NCBI RefSeq assembly: GCF_041296385.1
Contig: NC_091014.1
Location: 52,036,078-52,100,077, forward strand
From: Aphelocoma coerulescens
Taxonomy: Eukaryota > Chordata > Aves > Passeriformes > Corvidae
Direction of reading: 5' to 3'
Length of the DNA: 64,000 nt
The translations under genes and the position numbers were made by a program. Each line of letters opens with the position of its first letter. The first letter of the stretch is position 1. Positions 20,101-32,005 of this stretch are shown one piece after another. The notes beneath the pieces are model-generated. The model saw nothing but the letters and a program-made list of their open reading frames with translations, searched no databases and was not told the origin of the DNA.

Positions 20101-23100
20101 TTTGTGCATATCCTGCATCCTTCTGCCTCAGTAAGGTATTTATTGGCTCACCATTTTGCTGACAACAGTCTCAACCTTTAAAAAAAAAAAGATGCAGTGG
20201 TGTTTGATGTAGCAGGATTTGGTGACTTTGTATTAGTGAGTGATCAAAATGACAAATAAAATTCTTCTTCCCTCTCGCCCCTGACCAAGTTAAGATTTAG
20301 AAGAAAGAGGTGTAGAAAATCCCACTTTTTAAACTTCTGGAAATCAATGCTTCTGTTCAATAGGTATTTAATGGTATTAAAATGTAAATTCAGTTTTAGT
20401 AGAATGGCTAAATGCTGGTTTGTGTTGTCTTTGGAGACTTTAGAGCTGCCCCTTATTTTCATCCTCTTCAGTGGAGAAATGAAAAGGCCTGTGTGCACTT
20501 CACAGGAAATGAGTGTCTGATACAGGCTTGCAGGCTGCACATTTCCAAGAACTGCTCTCAAGGTATTTTGATAATGTACATTCTCTCTGCCTTCTCCCTT
20601 CCTGCTCCTCCTGCACTTTGTGTGCTTCTGCTTGTTCGCAAACACATGCAAAGTTGAGGGGAAGAATCGAACGGTGCCACTATTAAGTTTGCAGATGGGC
20701 TCCTTTAGCTTTATAGTGGAGCAGTGCCTGGCAAAATGGGGTTAAGCTGGCAGCATTCAGTTGCCTTTGTTGCAGAGGTTTTTGTCCTTCCCCCCGGTCC
20801 ATGCAAATGCTGAAGAAAAATTTTGACTTCAGATTGTGACTTGTGCAACAAGGGAGTTTTTTGTGTGTATGTGATTTTGCAGTTCAGAAACAGTTTGGAT
20901 CTACTTTCATACTTCTTCAGTAGCAAAGTTTATTTGGAGACTTAAGCTAAAGCTAAGAAAATGAGTGTGGCTGTTAGCAGTTGGAAAATGCTAGAGATTT
21001 GCAATCTGAGCTGTGTAGCTGGGCTTCTGCACATCCTGCTGAAGGTACCTTGCTGAAGCGAAGTTTGCCTCAGTTGGCACACTAGTGGTAATGAGCACAG
21101 GTTTGATTGTGAAGGAATGGTTTGTTTATGCTTTTTGACAGACCAGCAGTGTTGTTCTTCATCCATATTTTAGTTCTTCCTTGTTTTCTGGTGAGATTTT
21201 GTGGTGTGGAAGGAGGGAAGTCGGAGCTGGAGAAACATTTACTGCTTTAGCAGTAAACACTGAAATCTGCCATTTGTGTAGGATGCACGCTGATATTCAA
21301 GTCAGCACATCCAAAGAAGAGGTGCTGTTCTTTTAGTCGTAAAAGAATGAGGAAAACATGGGCAGAGCTAATTTTAACTCTGCAGCAGGTCCATAGTTGA
21401 TTCCTCATATTGACTTCATATACCCTTGGTTACTACTTCAGTTTTACACAAAGGTTATTTATGCCTTGTGCTGGGCTCCCCTTAGTGTTATGTCAGGTTT
21501 GAATGGTGAAGAGGTATCTTAAAAAGGTATTGCTAAAAACCCCGGCCCTTTGCTGCTGGATTCCTCTGCCTAAGATCTGCTAAAGCATGACATGGTGGGT
21601 ACAGCACAGAAACAAAGCAAAAACATTTGAGAAAGAAAAGAAATGAGACTCCTTAGATCAGCTCTCTCACTTTCCCCAGTCTATATAACTGGAGTTTTTC
21701 CTTTTATGAGTTTTAAAATTAGTTACTTTTCAATCTTGGTCACCTTTGAACTTCCTCTCATCTGGTTTTCTGAAAGAATACAAAAAGAATGTCCTGATTG
21801 TACTGTACCTTTCTCTGGCATCCCCTTGTATATATATCTGCTCTCTGAGCATGAAATTTCTCCAGTTTCTCTCTGTACAGTTATGTGTTGCTTCTTATTA
21901 CCCATCTTTAGGCCTATCCTCTTTGTTTCAGCTCTGTGTGTTTTTATTTCAGACTAGAACTGACTATGTTCTTTCAGGTGGTGACATTACTTTTATGTTC
22001 CCATCCATCCATTTTGCACCCTCATGCTCCTGCTTGCTTGTGGGTTTTTTAATGACTGCTTTTGCATTCGGAGCTGGAGCTTTCCTCAGTGAACTCTCAG
22101 CACTGTTACTCAGCTCATTGGTCAGCTGTGCCACTTAATTTATTGCTCTTGAAAATACAGACCCAGCTGGTTTTCGTACAAGCCTGTGTGCATTTGCATG
22201 TGTCAGGACAGAGTCTTGCCTGACCTCCTGGTGCTTTCCTGCTGATGAATTTTGAGTGACCTCTGACTTCTCTGTCCTGCAGTGAGTGAAGTGATTTTGT
22301 CACTGTTTACCCTGGGAAGGTGATGGAGAGGGCCCACCACGTTTTGAGTTGGCTGCCTAGATTTAAGTAACATGAGGCTGTAAGCTGCCTTCTGGGGGGC
22401 AGAGTTAGACCTCGGGAGTTTGAGGTGTGAGTAATGACAGCTTGAAGACAGGGAGAGACAATTCTAGGAAGAGACCTGGGTCAGCATGTGAGTTTGCACA
22501 GTCAGGGGGGAGGGAGATGCTTGCGTAAGAGATGGGGGAGCCTTTGGGCTGCTTGTACCCACCAACCTGTTGAGGAGTGAGGTGGGATGCTCTGCAAAGT
22601 GGGCTGAGTTGAAGCAGGGGGAAGATGCAGTGGCTGGGAGGGTGGCAGAGAGGTGACCAGATATGCAGCAGCTGAAATGCCTTTGTTTCCTCCGGCCACC
22701 CCTCTTCCACCTCCCATTCACCCTGTGGCATGACTGCTCCATGTCTTCTGCCCATCTGCTGTGCAGGTCCTGGGGTGCTGCTAGCTGCTTAGCTTGTGCT
22801 CTTTTTGACTTGCTTCTGGTATGGGGGCTTTGGGGAAGCACAAAGTGTGTCCTCTGCTTCTTCAGGTACCATCTGATGGGGAACTCTGCCTGGGGATTGG
22901 CTCTCCCCCACACTAGGTAGCCTTGTGCTGCTCCTGCCTCAGCAGCACATATCAAAAAAAGTTCCTTCCAATAGTTGCAGCCTTCTGGCAATTGGTAGTG
23001 CAGCTGATTTGATTGAGAGAACACCTCTCTTTGTATTTCAACCATCCATTTCCAATTCAAAATCTCTGGGTATAGTCCACTGTGCCCAGCTGGCTTTCTG

Positions 23101-26100
23101 GTTTTATGTCACTTTTCCTCATCGCTTCTGATAGAGCACCCTCTTTTTTCCCTTTAGGTTAATCAGCATTAAATAGTGGGGAATCTCCTCAACGTCCTGT
23201 GCAAGAAAAAAATAATACCTGCTTGCATGTGTAACTTTTCTGCAGTGTCCCTGTCCCCACTAGCTGGTGTCCCACTCAACTAAATGATCCCCCCAGACGT
23301 TTTCTGTTTTTGATAAACTGAAAATGCCATATGTTTTCTGGGTTTTGTTTGTTTATCTTGGCCACCTACTGTCCCACTTTCATGACAGCTCACATTAATT
23401 TGTTCCCTACCGTCAGTAATTTATATTCCTTTATATTGGCTCCTCCAGGATTATTTTTTCATCTTCTGAAGGATTATTGAGGTTGTAGAGAGATTTGGAC
23501 AGGGGCTGTGGTTAGTAATGTGTGTGTTTGATGTCTCTGATCCACAGCAGAGGCCCTTGCAAGCTGTTGCACCTACAGCTAATACCTGCAGTGTGACCTG
23601 TGTTGTCCCCCAAGCCTGTCCTCTTAGCCAGGCAGCATCTCTGTGCCATCATTTGTGGAAGGTCTGCACACTCTGTCACTTTAAGATTTCCTAAATAACC
23701 TTTCATGACTTAATTTTTCTTTTTTAATTCTTTTTACTTTTGATTCTCAGGACTAGTTTCTTTATTTTGTGTGTTGGAAATCCCCTACTGTAAAACTTAG
23801 TGTTGTGGTGTGTCTGTGCTTTCTGACCCTTGCCCTTTACTCTGAAGGCACAGTAACTGGTGCTGCGTAATGGCCCCTCACATCTTCTGAAGCTGGTCCT
23901 TCTGAAGAGTCAAGGCAGGGTGTCTCCCTTGTCCCCCTGTGCTCGTGTTGGTTAATCACCTGGGACTCTTCTCTAGCAGCGTAGTTCTGATAAGGATACC
24001 GAACCAGTTTTAGCTGCAGGCACTGCTCATTTCTCAGAGTTAGCTTCTTCTTTGAATTCCTTTCTGGCTCAATGTGATGGTTTTGATAAAAAGCCATGGT
24101 TGTCACAGGGACCACTGATGGCCTTTGTGTCTCAGGATTTACTCATTTCCTCAAGCAGGGCTCTGGAACGACTGAAAAAGTGAGTTTAGTAGAGAGAGGC
24201 AGAGGAAGTGTACCTGTGCTGCTGGTCTGGGGGTGGGGGGAGCTGGTAATGCTGAGGAGCCATGATGGGTGGAGGCAGCCCTGGGCATCACGACCCCCTT
24301 CCCACTGATCCCCCTCTCAGCAGGGAGATGGGACAGAGCATTTCAAGTAGGGAGACATGAGGGACTGCTGTTATCGTGGCTTCTTCTTCCTCATTGTGCC
24401 CTCTCCCCGTCTCCTTGTTTCTGCCCCTAAACCAGGGAGTGCTCCAGCCACCTTTCCAGAGGGCTGCTTCCCGAGCCGGTGTGTTGTGTGGAGGGAGGGA
24501 AGGCAAGGCAGCAGCACAGACTTTATGTTCCCTGGCCAAGCACAGGGCTGAGGTTTTGTGTAGTTCTGCAGCACTGAAATTCACAGGAATGGCTCCTCAC
24601 TGTGAAACTGCAGAGGTCAGGAGCAACGCGACCGGGCTTCCCTCACTTACCAAACATGCTGTTGGCCAGAGGCAAGCAACAGCTCTCTTTGCTTAAGCCA
24701 TGGCAGGATAGGCTCAGCTGCAGCTTTGGAACTTGGTAGTAACTCCTCCTGATTTTCTTTTTCTAACTTTTTTTTTTTTACTTCTTGTTTCTCCAGTTAC
24801 AGGAGAAGGCAGAAATAATTCAGTCTCCAGTAGAAGCTGTCTTTGCCAGAAGTCAGATGGTAGTTTTGGTAGTTTTACTTGCTGTGGAACAAGATGTAGG
24901 TGCTTGTGGCTGCTGCAGAGCAGCCTCTGAGTTCAGGGAAGTGATGAGGCTTCTCTGTTATTCTGAAATGGCAGGATTACAGTTTCACATTGGGCTATTT
25001 TGATGAGGAATAGGCTCTTTTATTTGAAAGTATTTCTGAAAGTGCGTAGCATTTCCAAAGTATGAGGAGGGGACCCTAAAAATGCGTCTTTCTTCCAGCT
25101 CTTTCAATTAGCCCAGTAAAGACAATTAACTTTTCCTGTAAATTGCCACCTTGTTGGGTCTTTCTTAACACGTGTCATGGAGAAACCAAACATGCTTGTA
25201 GACTTCCCTGTCTTGAAGAATATTTGGCACACATCACGCTGTCTTGTTGGTTTTCTTGGAGTAAAAACCTTTTAGCCCCTTTCAGCAAAGTGCCATATTA
25301 ATTCAGAAAACACGTGTCATAGAAAAATATGTTAAGAAGTACTGAACATGAATATCAGATCTATGAAAAGTTATTTGTGGGTTTTGAAGTATGTTTTCCA
25401 GCCCCAAAATGTTGGGAAGTGTTTGATAAGACCATTCCTCTTGCAAGGTGTCCAGCTGCTGATTCCCAGAGCCTGCATGCAGGATCTTCCTGTACTGGGT
25501 CTCTACTGTGTGAAGTAGGAACTGCCACAGTGTGTCTGCTGCCTCATCTTATTTTATTAAATATTGCATCCATGAATGCTGGTTACATAGGGAAATGCGG
25601 TTTTGGTTTGGGGTATGTATGTGTGGTGTAGTTTGGGTTTTTTCCCACGTATTCCCTCATGCGTCAGACATAATGGCAGCCTCACATCAAACTGCCATGG
25701 CATAAAAGATAGAGGGAACTGCAATGTCTCCGAGGCCTGCTTTGTGCTGGAGAAATTGGCTGTGATTAACATTGGTCCTCTTGGCTGAGCTGGTCCACAT
25801 TCCTCCCCTAACCACAGCTCCCTCTGTTCTCTTTGGCACATCTGTCTGTGCATCTCCTTTCCCTTCCCCCTCCGTGATCCCTTTCTGGATCAGCCCTAAT
25901 CACCTTGGCTGTGGCAGGGTGCTCATGACAAGGGACATTGGTGTGGCCATGCACGGTGGCAGTGACGGTGCGATTCAAAACCAGTGCCCAGTGGGTGGCA
26001 GGCAGTGGTGGCCATGGGAACCAGGCTGGCCCACCGTTAAAACCCAGTGCTGCGTGCTTGGCTCTTACCAGGGAGGTTTCTTCCAGCCCTTTGCTCAAGC

Positions 26101-29100
26101 TTTCCTTTGAAACAGCCTTCCCAACCACAAATCAGTAGGCAGCGCATTTCTGTGGGATGCAGACATGCAAACAAGAGATGTCTGCTCAGGCTCTGCTGCC
26201 TGGAGTAGGGATGCTGTTGCAAGGGCTTGCAGGGTACCTTGGGGAGAGCCTCCACCTAACTGCTCTGGGAACTGCAGGGTTGATATCTGGGAGATGTCAA
26301 AGCCAAATGGAGTGGTCATAGGGAAGTGTAATAATGGGATAGACCTGCAGTTTTGCTAGCTGCAAGTCAATGTAGCTTGTGGGGTGTGTGCCCAGTTTGG
26401 ACTGGACTGGGGAGGATGCAGAGAAGTGATGTTACGTGGGTACAAGTGAAGCTGTGCAGGGATTGCCTCTGAAAGGCATACAGAAAGCTGGGATTGTTTT
26501 TTCAGCTTGCTGGTGGATCCACTGACAGACACGTAATTGCACACATGGTGTGACTCACCAGGTCAGTGGGTTTAGTTTTCCATCTGCCAGGTGAGAAGGA
26601 AAAGTCTTGAGAGCTGGGGAAGCAGGGCAGAAGAGTGTGGGCCAGAATGAAGTGTATCACAATTAGGATAACTCAGCAGTGAATGGCTACCTACGTGGTG
26701 TCAAATAAGATACTCTAAATGTTGTGTGCTGTATTCACCACAAGTTGGGAGTTTGCTGTTCTGAGTGCTTATGTTTATTCCTGTTGCCATCATCTCTTAA
26801 CATTTGGGTTTTATGGTTCCTGCTTCTGGAAGCTGATGGCAACTTTATGGTCTTTCCATTTGTCCTTAGGCCACCTGTAATCTGCCTGGACCTAACCAGC
26901 TCACAGCTTTGTAAGTAGCAATAATAATAACAGCAGTAATTGTCTCTGTTGCTATCTGAGGTGTTCTGTACGTGTTTCTACAGTAACACAGATCAAAGAG
27001 ATCGAGGCAAACAACCTGTCCCCAGATTTGTTGTATTTTAGATGCACGTTACAGCATACTAATGGGCTTAGTCACCTGCTTGATGGACGTCTCTTTCTCT
27101 TCAAAGGATGGATCTGCTCTTAAGTAAAGCTGTGCAAAAACTGGGAAGTGCTACATCAGAGCTTTTGAATTTGGACCACTTCCAGGCCTGACATCCAAAA
27201 ATTCATCCCTATGGGTGGCAAAAACAAAGAGGTAAGCTTTTTCAGGTGTCCTGGAAGAAGAGTGCGAGGATGCATCATAGCTGAGTACTTGAGGCTGCTG
27301 TTGATTGAATATGCCGGATTTGTAAAGCCCCAGGGAGCAGGGCTGGCTTGGCTGACACCACATGCTGTGTACAGTCCCCTGGTTTACTAGAATTGTCTCC
27401 TTATATAAAATACGCTGCCTTGCCTGGGTCGTAAGTGAGGAGGAAAGCAGAATGCCCTGTGTCAAGAGCACTTATTTTGAAAAGCTCTTGAGCTTGCAGT
27501 AAATCAGAAAGTCTGGGGAAACTTATCCAGCTTTTTAATTAGCAGGACACCAGCTTTTTAGGATATGTTGCTTTGGCTGCAAGTGTTGTTCTGACTTGCA
27601 GTAGGGAGGTAGTAACTAGTTTGGGCATTGGGTTTTATGGAGGGGAGAAGAGGGAAAGCAAATCATGGTGTGGCAAGTCAGCAGAACTAATTATGCATGT
27701 GTGTTTCATTACACCCCTGGCTTGGCTTATTCCTAATCCTGGGTCTGCACATCCTCCTTGATGTGGGAGGCCATGTACTCATAGGACCTGTTGACCCATT
27801 AAAAGCGAACCTTAAAGGTAGTATCAGGCAGCACTTCTAGGGCTAATATTAATGTAACTAATGCTGCGCTGCAGGCCAGGCACTTATCTCTCGGAAATGG
27901 GTCACTGAAGCTAAACAAATTCCCCCCATCCGAGGCTCTGACCTATATGTAGATTTCAAACCAAGTGAACTAATTGTCAAGGTGCTATTTTTGCATTTAC
28001 TTTGAATTTGAAATGATGACACAGTCTCAGTTCTTAGTCAGTCAGATTTCTAGTAGCAGTGGATTTTTCTTAAAGGACTTAGGTGAATGACTCAAGGTTG
28101 AAAACTGGGACAAACCAGTTTGGAGCTTTTTTTCTATCAAATAGCATCTGCAGCCTTAAACAAATTATTTGTTTGTTGTTATTTTTAAAAATAGCCTGGA
28201 AATGAGTGACAGCTGCCTGCTTCTGTTTTCGTGCTTGAATTAAATTTCCAACCTTGACAAAATTTCCATTTGGACCCAAGAGAAGTTGCTGTTTAGGAAG
28301 GTTCTTTCTCACTCCTCTCAAAGCTATAGCCACAGCCCTGGAGGCACCTGGCAGATGACCTTTGTTTTCTACAGGAGCTAGTGTCAGAGGGCCCTTAGCT
28401 TCCTCACCCAGCAGAGAAGAGAAGGAAAGGGACAGAGATGCTGCAACTCCTTGTGGTACCTTCTGTGCTGAGTTTTCGGTGGTGATAGATGGCTCTAGTT
28501 GCTGTAGTGGTGACTGTGTTTGTTTGCATCCTGCTCACTAAATCACCTTCACCTAAGATTTATTCTGACTTGCTGAATGGTCTGAACAGCTTTCAACTTG
28601 TTGCCCTTTTTTTTTTTTAAATGGAAAATAAAAAACCCAACTTGATTAACTCCTTCCTACCCCTCCCACCTTTCTCTAAGCATGGAATTTCCCTCCTACT
28701 ATGACACTACCTAAAGGGCAAGATCAATAGGATTCAGAATAGTACCAGGGACATTAGCAGCTTGTGGACTGCAAATCATAGGGCTATAAGCTGGATAAGT
28801 GTCCCTGGCTGTTCTTGGAAAGGACACTTATGGCTCCGTATATGAAATGTGCCTGGCAGCTACATTATTGGTATTACTGTTAAGTATTGAGAGAGATGTT
28901 AGACGAGAAAAGATGTCAGTAGTAAGGCATTGCCAGGTGCATGCCTGCTTTCCTGAACTACCGTGCCCATGTGAAGGAAAGATGTTTGTCCTCTGGGGCG
29001 CAGAGTGTGCCTGGCCACCCAGCTGGCATGAGCACCAAAAGGAATGTGAGGCTTTTGAATAGCTGGCAAAGGGTTTGAGACAGGGGAACCTTGCAAGAAG

Positions 29101-30402
29101 CTAAGCTTAACATAAAGCTCTTCCTGCAGAGCAAGCCGTCCACAGGTCCCTGCACATTCCTTGGGGGGCTGCCTGATATGAGCTCCAATGCTCTGGCAAG
29201 TCTGTGGTGGGGGGGCTGCTGGAGATGAAGTGTGTCTCTTCCTCTGCTGCAGGCTGTGCCAGCATTCTGTTCTGCTCCAAGCATGGCTGTGCTGTGAGTG
29301 AGTATGACTGGGTTAATGGAGTATGTCAAGGGAGCGAGAGCAGCATTTGGCGGCGAGCTACTGACTTGTCAGGCCTGGGGAAGTGGTGTGTTACAGCTCA
29401 GCTTCTCACACAGAATGAGCCTCTGGCTTAGGGCTGTGGTTGTTATGTTTGTGCCTATACACACACATACACATCTAGAATATGTATTTTTTTAATATAA
29501 TTGAAGTGACTTGGATGGCTGATGGCAACACTGGGTTCAGAAATTTGCATTTCTGAAAACAGCCTGGTGATAACACAAGGTGCAGGAGATGAGCAGGGTC
29601 ATGACAGTACATTAGAGGATGGTGACTGGGAGAAGGCAGCATTGTCTGCAGGCAGGGGGAGTTGTCCTTCTGGAAGAAACAGAAGTTAAGAGTCTAGAAG
29701 GGCATCAGCAGTATCTGGTACCAGTATAAAGTGAAGTCATTCATGGTAGTCCCAGCCTTGAAGCTGATGTAACATTTCTTGTAGGGGTTTTGATCTGAGA
29801 CCTTTGCTTTCTCCTCACATAGCGAAACAGGCATGTCTTGGGATGAGGGAGTGGTTCCTGGGATTTGGTGAGAAAGGCTCATCCCTGTCTTCTGCTTTTG
29901 CTAAGTCCTGTTGTCAATCTTTTTGTTGGAGAAAGGGTTGGAGAGGTGCGAGGAAACCTTTCTACCTTTCATGAAAGAAAAAATAAATTATACTTTCCTG
30001 CTTTAGGAAATCTTTCCCTTTTGATTTGTGGTGTCATTTCCCCTTTCCAATCTCAAGGCCACTCTGAAAAGTCCTAAACATCCAACAGAGGGAAATCTTG
30101 AAATGCAGAGATCTGCTAGGTTCAAGCCAGCCTGCTGGAGGGTATGCAGGAGTCCCTGGCTGTGAATGACAGAAACCCAATGGATGCTGAGCTCTGTGAA
30201 GTGCCCCCTTGTGCTGGTGGGGACCCAGCTGGAGCCCTTTCTGCACATACATCCTTGGTTGTCCCTAAAGCTGGGGGTTGGTGACATGCAATACCTCCTT
30301 GGTACCCTCTTTGGTACTCTTGCTGGTCTTTCTCCCTTGGGAAGTGTCTTGCCCAGGTTGAAGAAGTTATTGGGTTTGCCTCACTCTCCTTCTGTCCCAC
30401 AG
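17200..30402 (+). other. Long gene-free interval, probable intron 1 of the SOCS1-like gene
   Basis: No coding exon with family similarity was found. It contains T-rich and A-rich runs (20179-20190, 24769-24779, 28608-28618) and a short CA repeat near 29460, and otherwise unassigned unique DNA. A 13.2-kb first intron would be long for a SOCS1-type gene. Confidence 0.4.
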
Positions 30403-30407
30403 GCTGG

Positions 30408-30491
30408 ATGCAAAGGAGGAAGCATGGTAAAGGCAGCATCTTTCCAGGATTCATGGGCTCTTTGAGAGATGATCAGAGGGAGGCCAGATGA
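30408..30491 (+). promoter_or_regulatory. Upstream ORF 1 (27 codons) overlapping the SOCS1-like start
   Basis: The ATG comes five bases after the predicted acceptor. The frame runs 27 codons and ends at a TGA downstream of the main ATG (30469), in a different frame, so ribosomes using it bypass the main start. Upstream ORFs that limit translation are known for human SOCS1. Confidence 0.5.
30424..30465 (+). promoter_or_regulatory. Upstream ORF 2 (13 codons)
   Basis: An ATG in good context (GCATGG) opens a short frame that ends in TGA three bases before the main ATG at 30469. This arrangement would allow reinitiation or leaky scanning. Confidence 0.45.
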
Positions 30492-31152
30492 TCTGCACAA
30501 CACACACACCACTGTTCCTCGTCTGCAAAGGCAGCATCGGAGCGTTCTCCCCAGCCCCGCGCCACCTGGCTTGCCCGATCGTTTCCGGATGTTTCGCAGC
30601 TGCGAGTGGGAAGTCCTGGAGCGATCCCTCAATATCCTCCAGGCCAGTGACTTCTACTGGGGCCCCTTGTCTGTGGGGGAGGCTCATGCCAAGCTCCAGC
30701 GGGAGCCTGTAGGCACCTACTTGGTGCGGGACAGCTCGCAGGGGAACTGCTTGTTCAGCCTGAGCGTGCGGATGCCCACGGGGCCCGTCAGCCTTCGAAT
30801 CTCTTTCCAGGAGGGCTATTTCCGCCTCAAGAACTGGTTTTCAGACTGTGTGGTCCGGCTGCTGGAGCTGGTGGTAGCGGGGACCCGGAACAACCCCTTG
30901 CACTTTGATGAGATGGGGGGAACTCCCCTGGTCTTCTCTGAGCCCTTGTGCCGGAGCCGCCGGGCAGTGCCAACGCTGCGAGAACTGTGCTGTCGGAGCC
31001 TCCCTGCCGGTGCCATGACGGGGGACAGAGCACGACTGGGGGCCTCCTTGGGCATGTGTCTGAGGGAAGAGGTGTTCTCACCCCTGGACAGAAGGGGAGG
31101 GTCAGAGGGGAGCGTTGGTCCCAGCCCCTCTCTGTCCTGGGCTGGGAGATGA
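30469..31152 (+). CDS. SOCS1-like suppressor of cytokine signalling, Cul5 box not recognisable
   Basis: SOCS-family proteins bind phosphotyrosine on JAKs or receptors through SH2 and recruit an E3 ligase through the SOCS box. This 227-residue product has a KIR-like DRFRMFRSCEW (37-47; SOCS1 has HFRTFRS), an extended SH2 start (50-63) and the SH2 domain from FYWGPLSV (62-69), with YLVRDS (84-89; phosphotyrosine-binding Arg87), NCLFSLSV and GPVSLRISFQ to about 140. A linker TPLVFSEPL (152-160) resembles the one in SOCS3. The BC box is LRELCCRSL (170-178). After it SOCS1 continues with about 30 residues containing the Cul5 box; here 49 unrelated Gly/Ser/Arg-rich residues follow to the stop and no L-P-x-P or IPLNP motif is present. 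It is coded in one exon. The start was chosen as the first ATG in frame after the acceptor at 30401-30402. It is not the canonical SOCS1 orthologue, which is far more conserved; a SOCS1-related paralogue is the best reading. Confidence 0.88.
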   Translation: MIRGRPDDLHNTHTTVPRLQRQHRSVLPSPAPPGLPDRFRMFRSCEWEVLERSLNILQASDFYWGPLSVGEAHAKLQREPVGTYLVRDSSQGNCLFSLSVRMPTGPVSLRISFQEGYFRLKNWFSDCVVRLLELVVAGTRNNPLHFDEMGGTPLVFSEPLCRSRRAVPTLRELCCRSLPAGAMTGDRARLGASLGMCLREEVFSPLDRRGGSEGSVGPSPSLSWAGR

Positions 31153-32005
31153 TGCCATTCATATGGGAGACAAAGGGAGATGCCTCTTTTATGGCTGTGC
31201 TGATGGGATGTGTGTCACACCAGTCAAGCTGGACTGGCTGCTGGGAGAGAAAGGGGGAGGGCAGAGGGAGCAGAGCTTGAACCCAGTGGCTGTGACAGAT
31301 GTGTCCTCATACGTACACAGTGTGTGTGACTTCCCCCAGACATGCCTGGGGTAAAGCCAGACCTGAAGAGCAGACATTTCCATCACCAAGTCCTGCTCTT
31401 TGCTCCATTTATAACTTAAAAGCTTCAGAAGGAGGCGAATTGCCTGTCCTCCCAGGTCAGCCCTGTGTTCTCTTCTACCCCAAAGTGCTTTGAGCTCATT
31501 TCTGCTTCAAATCTGCCCTTGTGAAGTGCAGCTGAATCCAGTCCCACAGCAGTGCAGCTTGGACATCGATGGGCGTGACCCTTGTGCTGACCCACGAAGA
31601 TGTGGTGGAGCAAGAGCAAGTTTCACTAGTTGCAGCATGAATGTCATGCCTGTTACTTCAGAGGCCAGTGTTTGCACCAGAATGAAACCATTGCAGCCAT
31701 GTACGATACATGCAGCTTCACTGGCTTTTGCATTGCTTTATTTGATTGGATTTTTGGGAGTAAAGACGGATTATGCTGTACTTAAGGGCATGGCATTCTT
31801 GCAGAGGTAACCCTGGTCTGGAGAGTCGTATCTGCCCTGGGAGGGTGTGAAGAGATGGGATCCTGCACCCTTTCTTAAGCTCATCTGATAGTGTGCTGCT
31901 GCCATCTGTCGAGCATCAGATGTTTTGGTTTTGCCTCTGAAAAGGCAAAGAATTTTTTATATAAAACTTCTAAAATTTTAATAAAATTTTTATATTGATT
32001 TTTAA
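31153..32005 (+). other. 3' UTR of the SOCS1-like gene
   Basis: No coding sequence follows the stop. The stretch turns AT-rich and ends near the AATAAA at 31980. Confidence 0.5.
31980..31985 (+). terminator. Poly(A) signal AATAAA
   Basis: A canonical hexamer about 830 bases after the SOCS1-like stop, with T-rich sequence just downstream. It is the first canonical signal after the stop that I saw. Confidence 0.6.
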
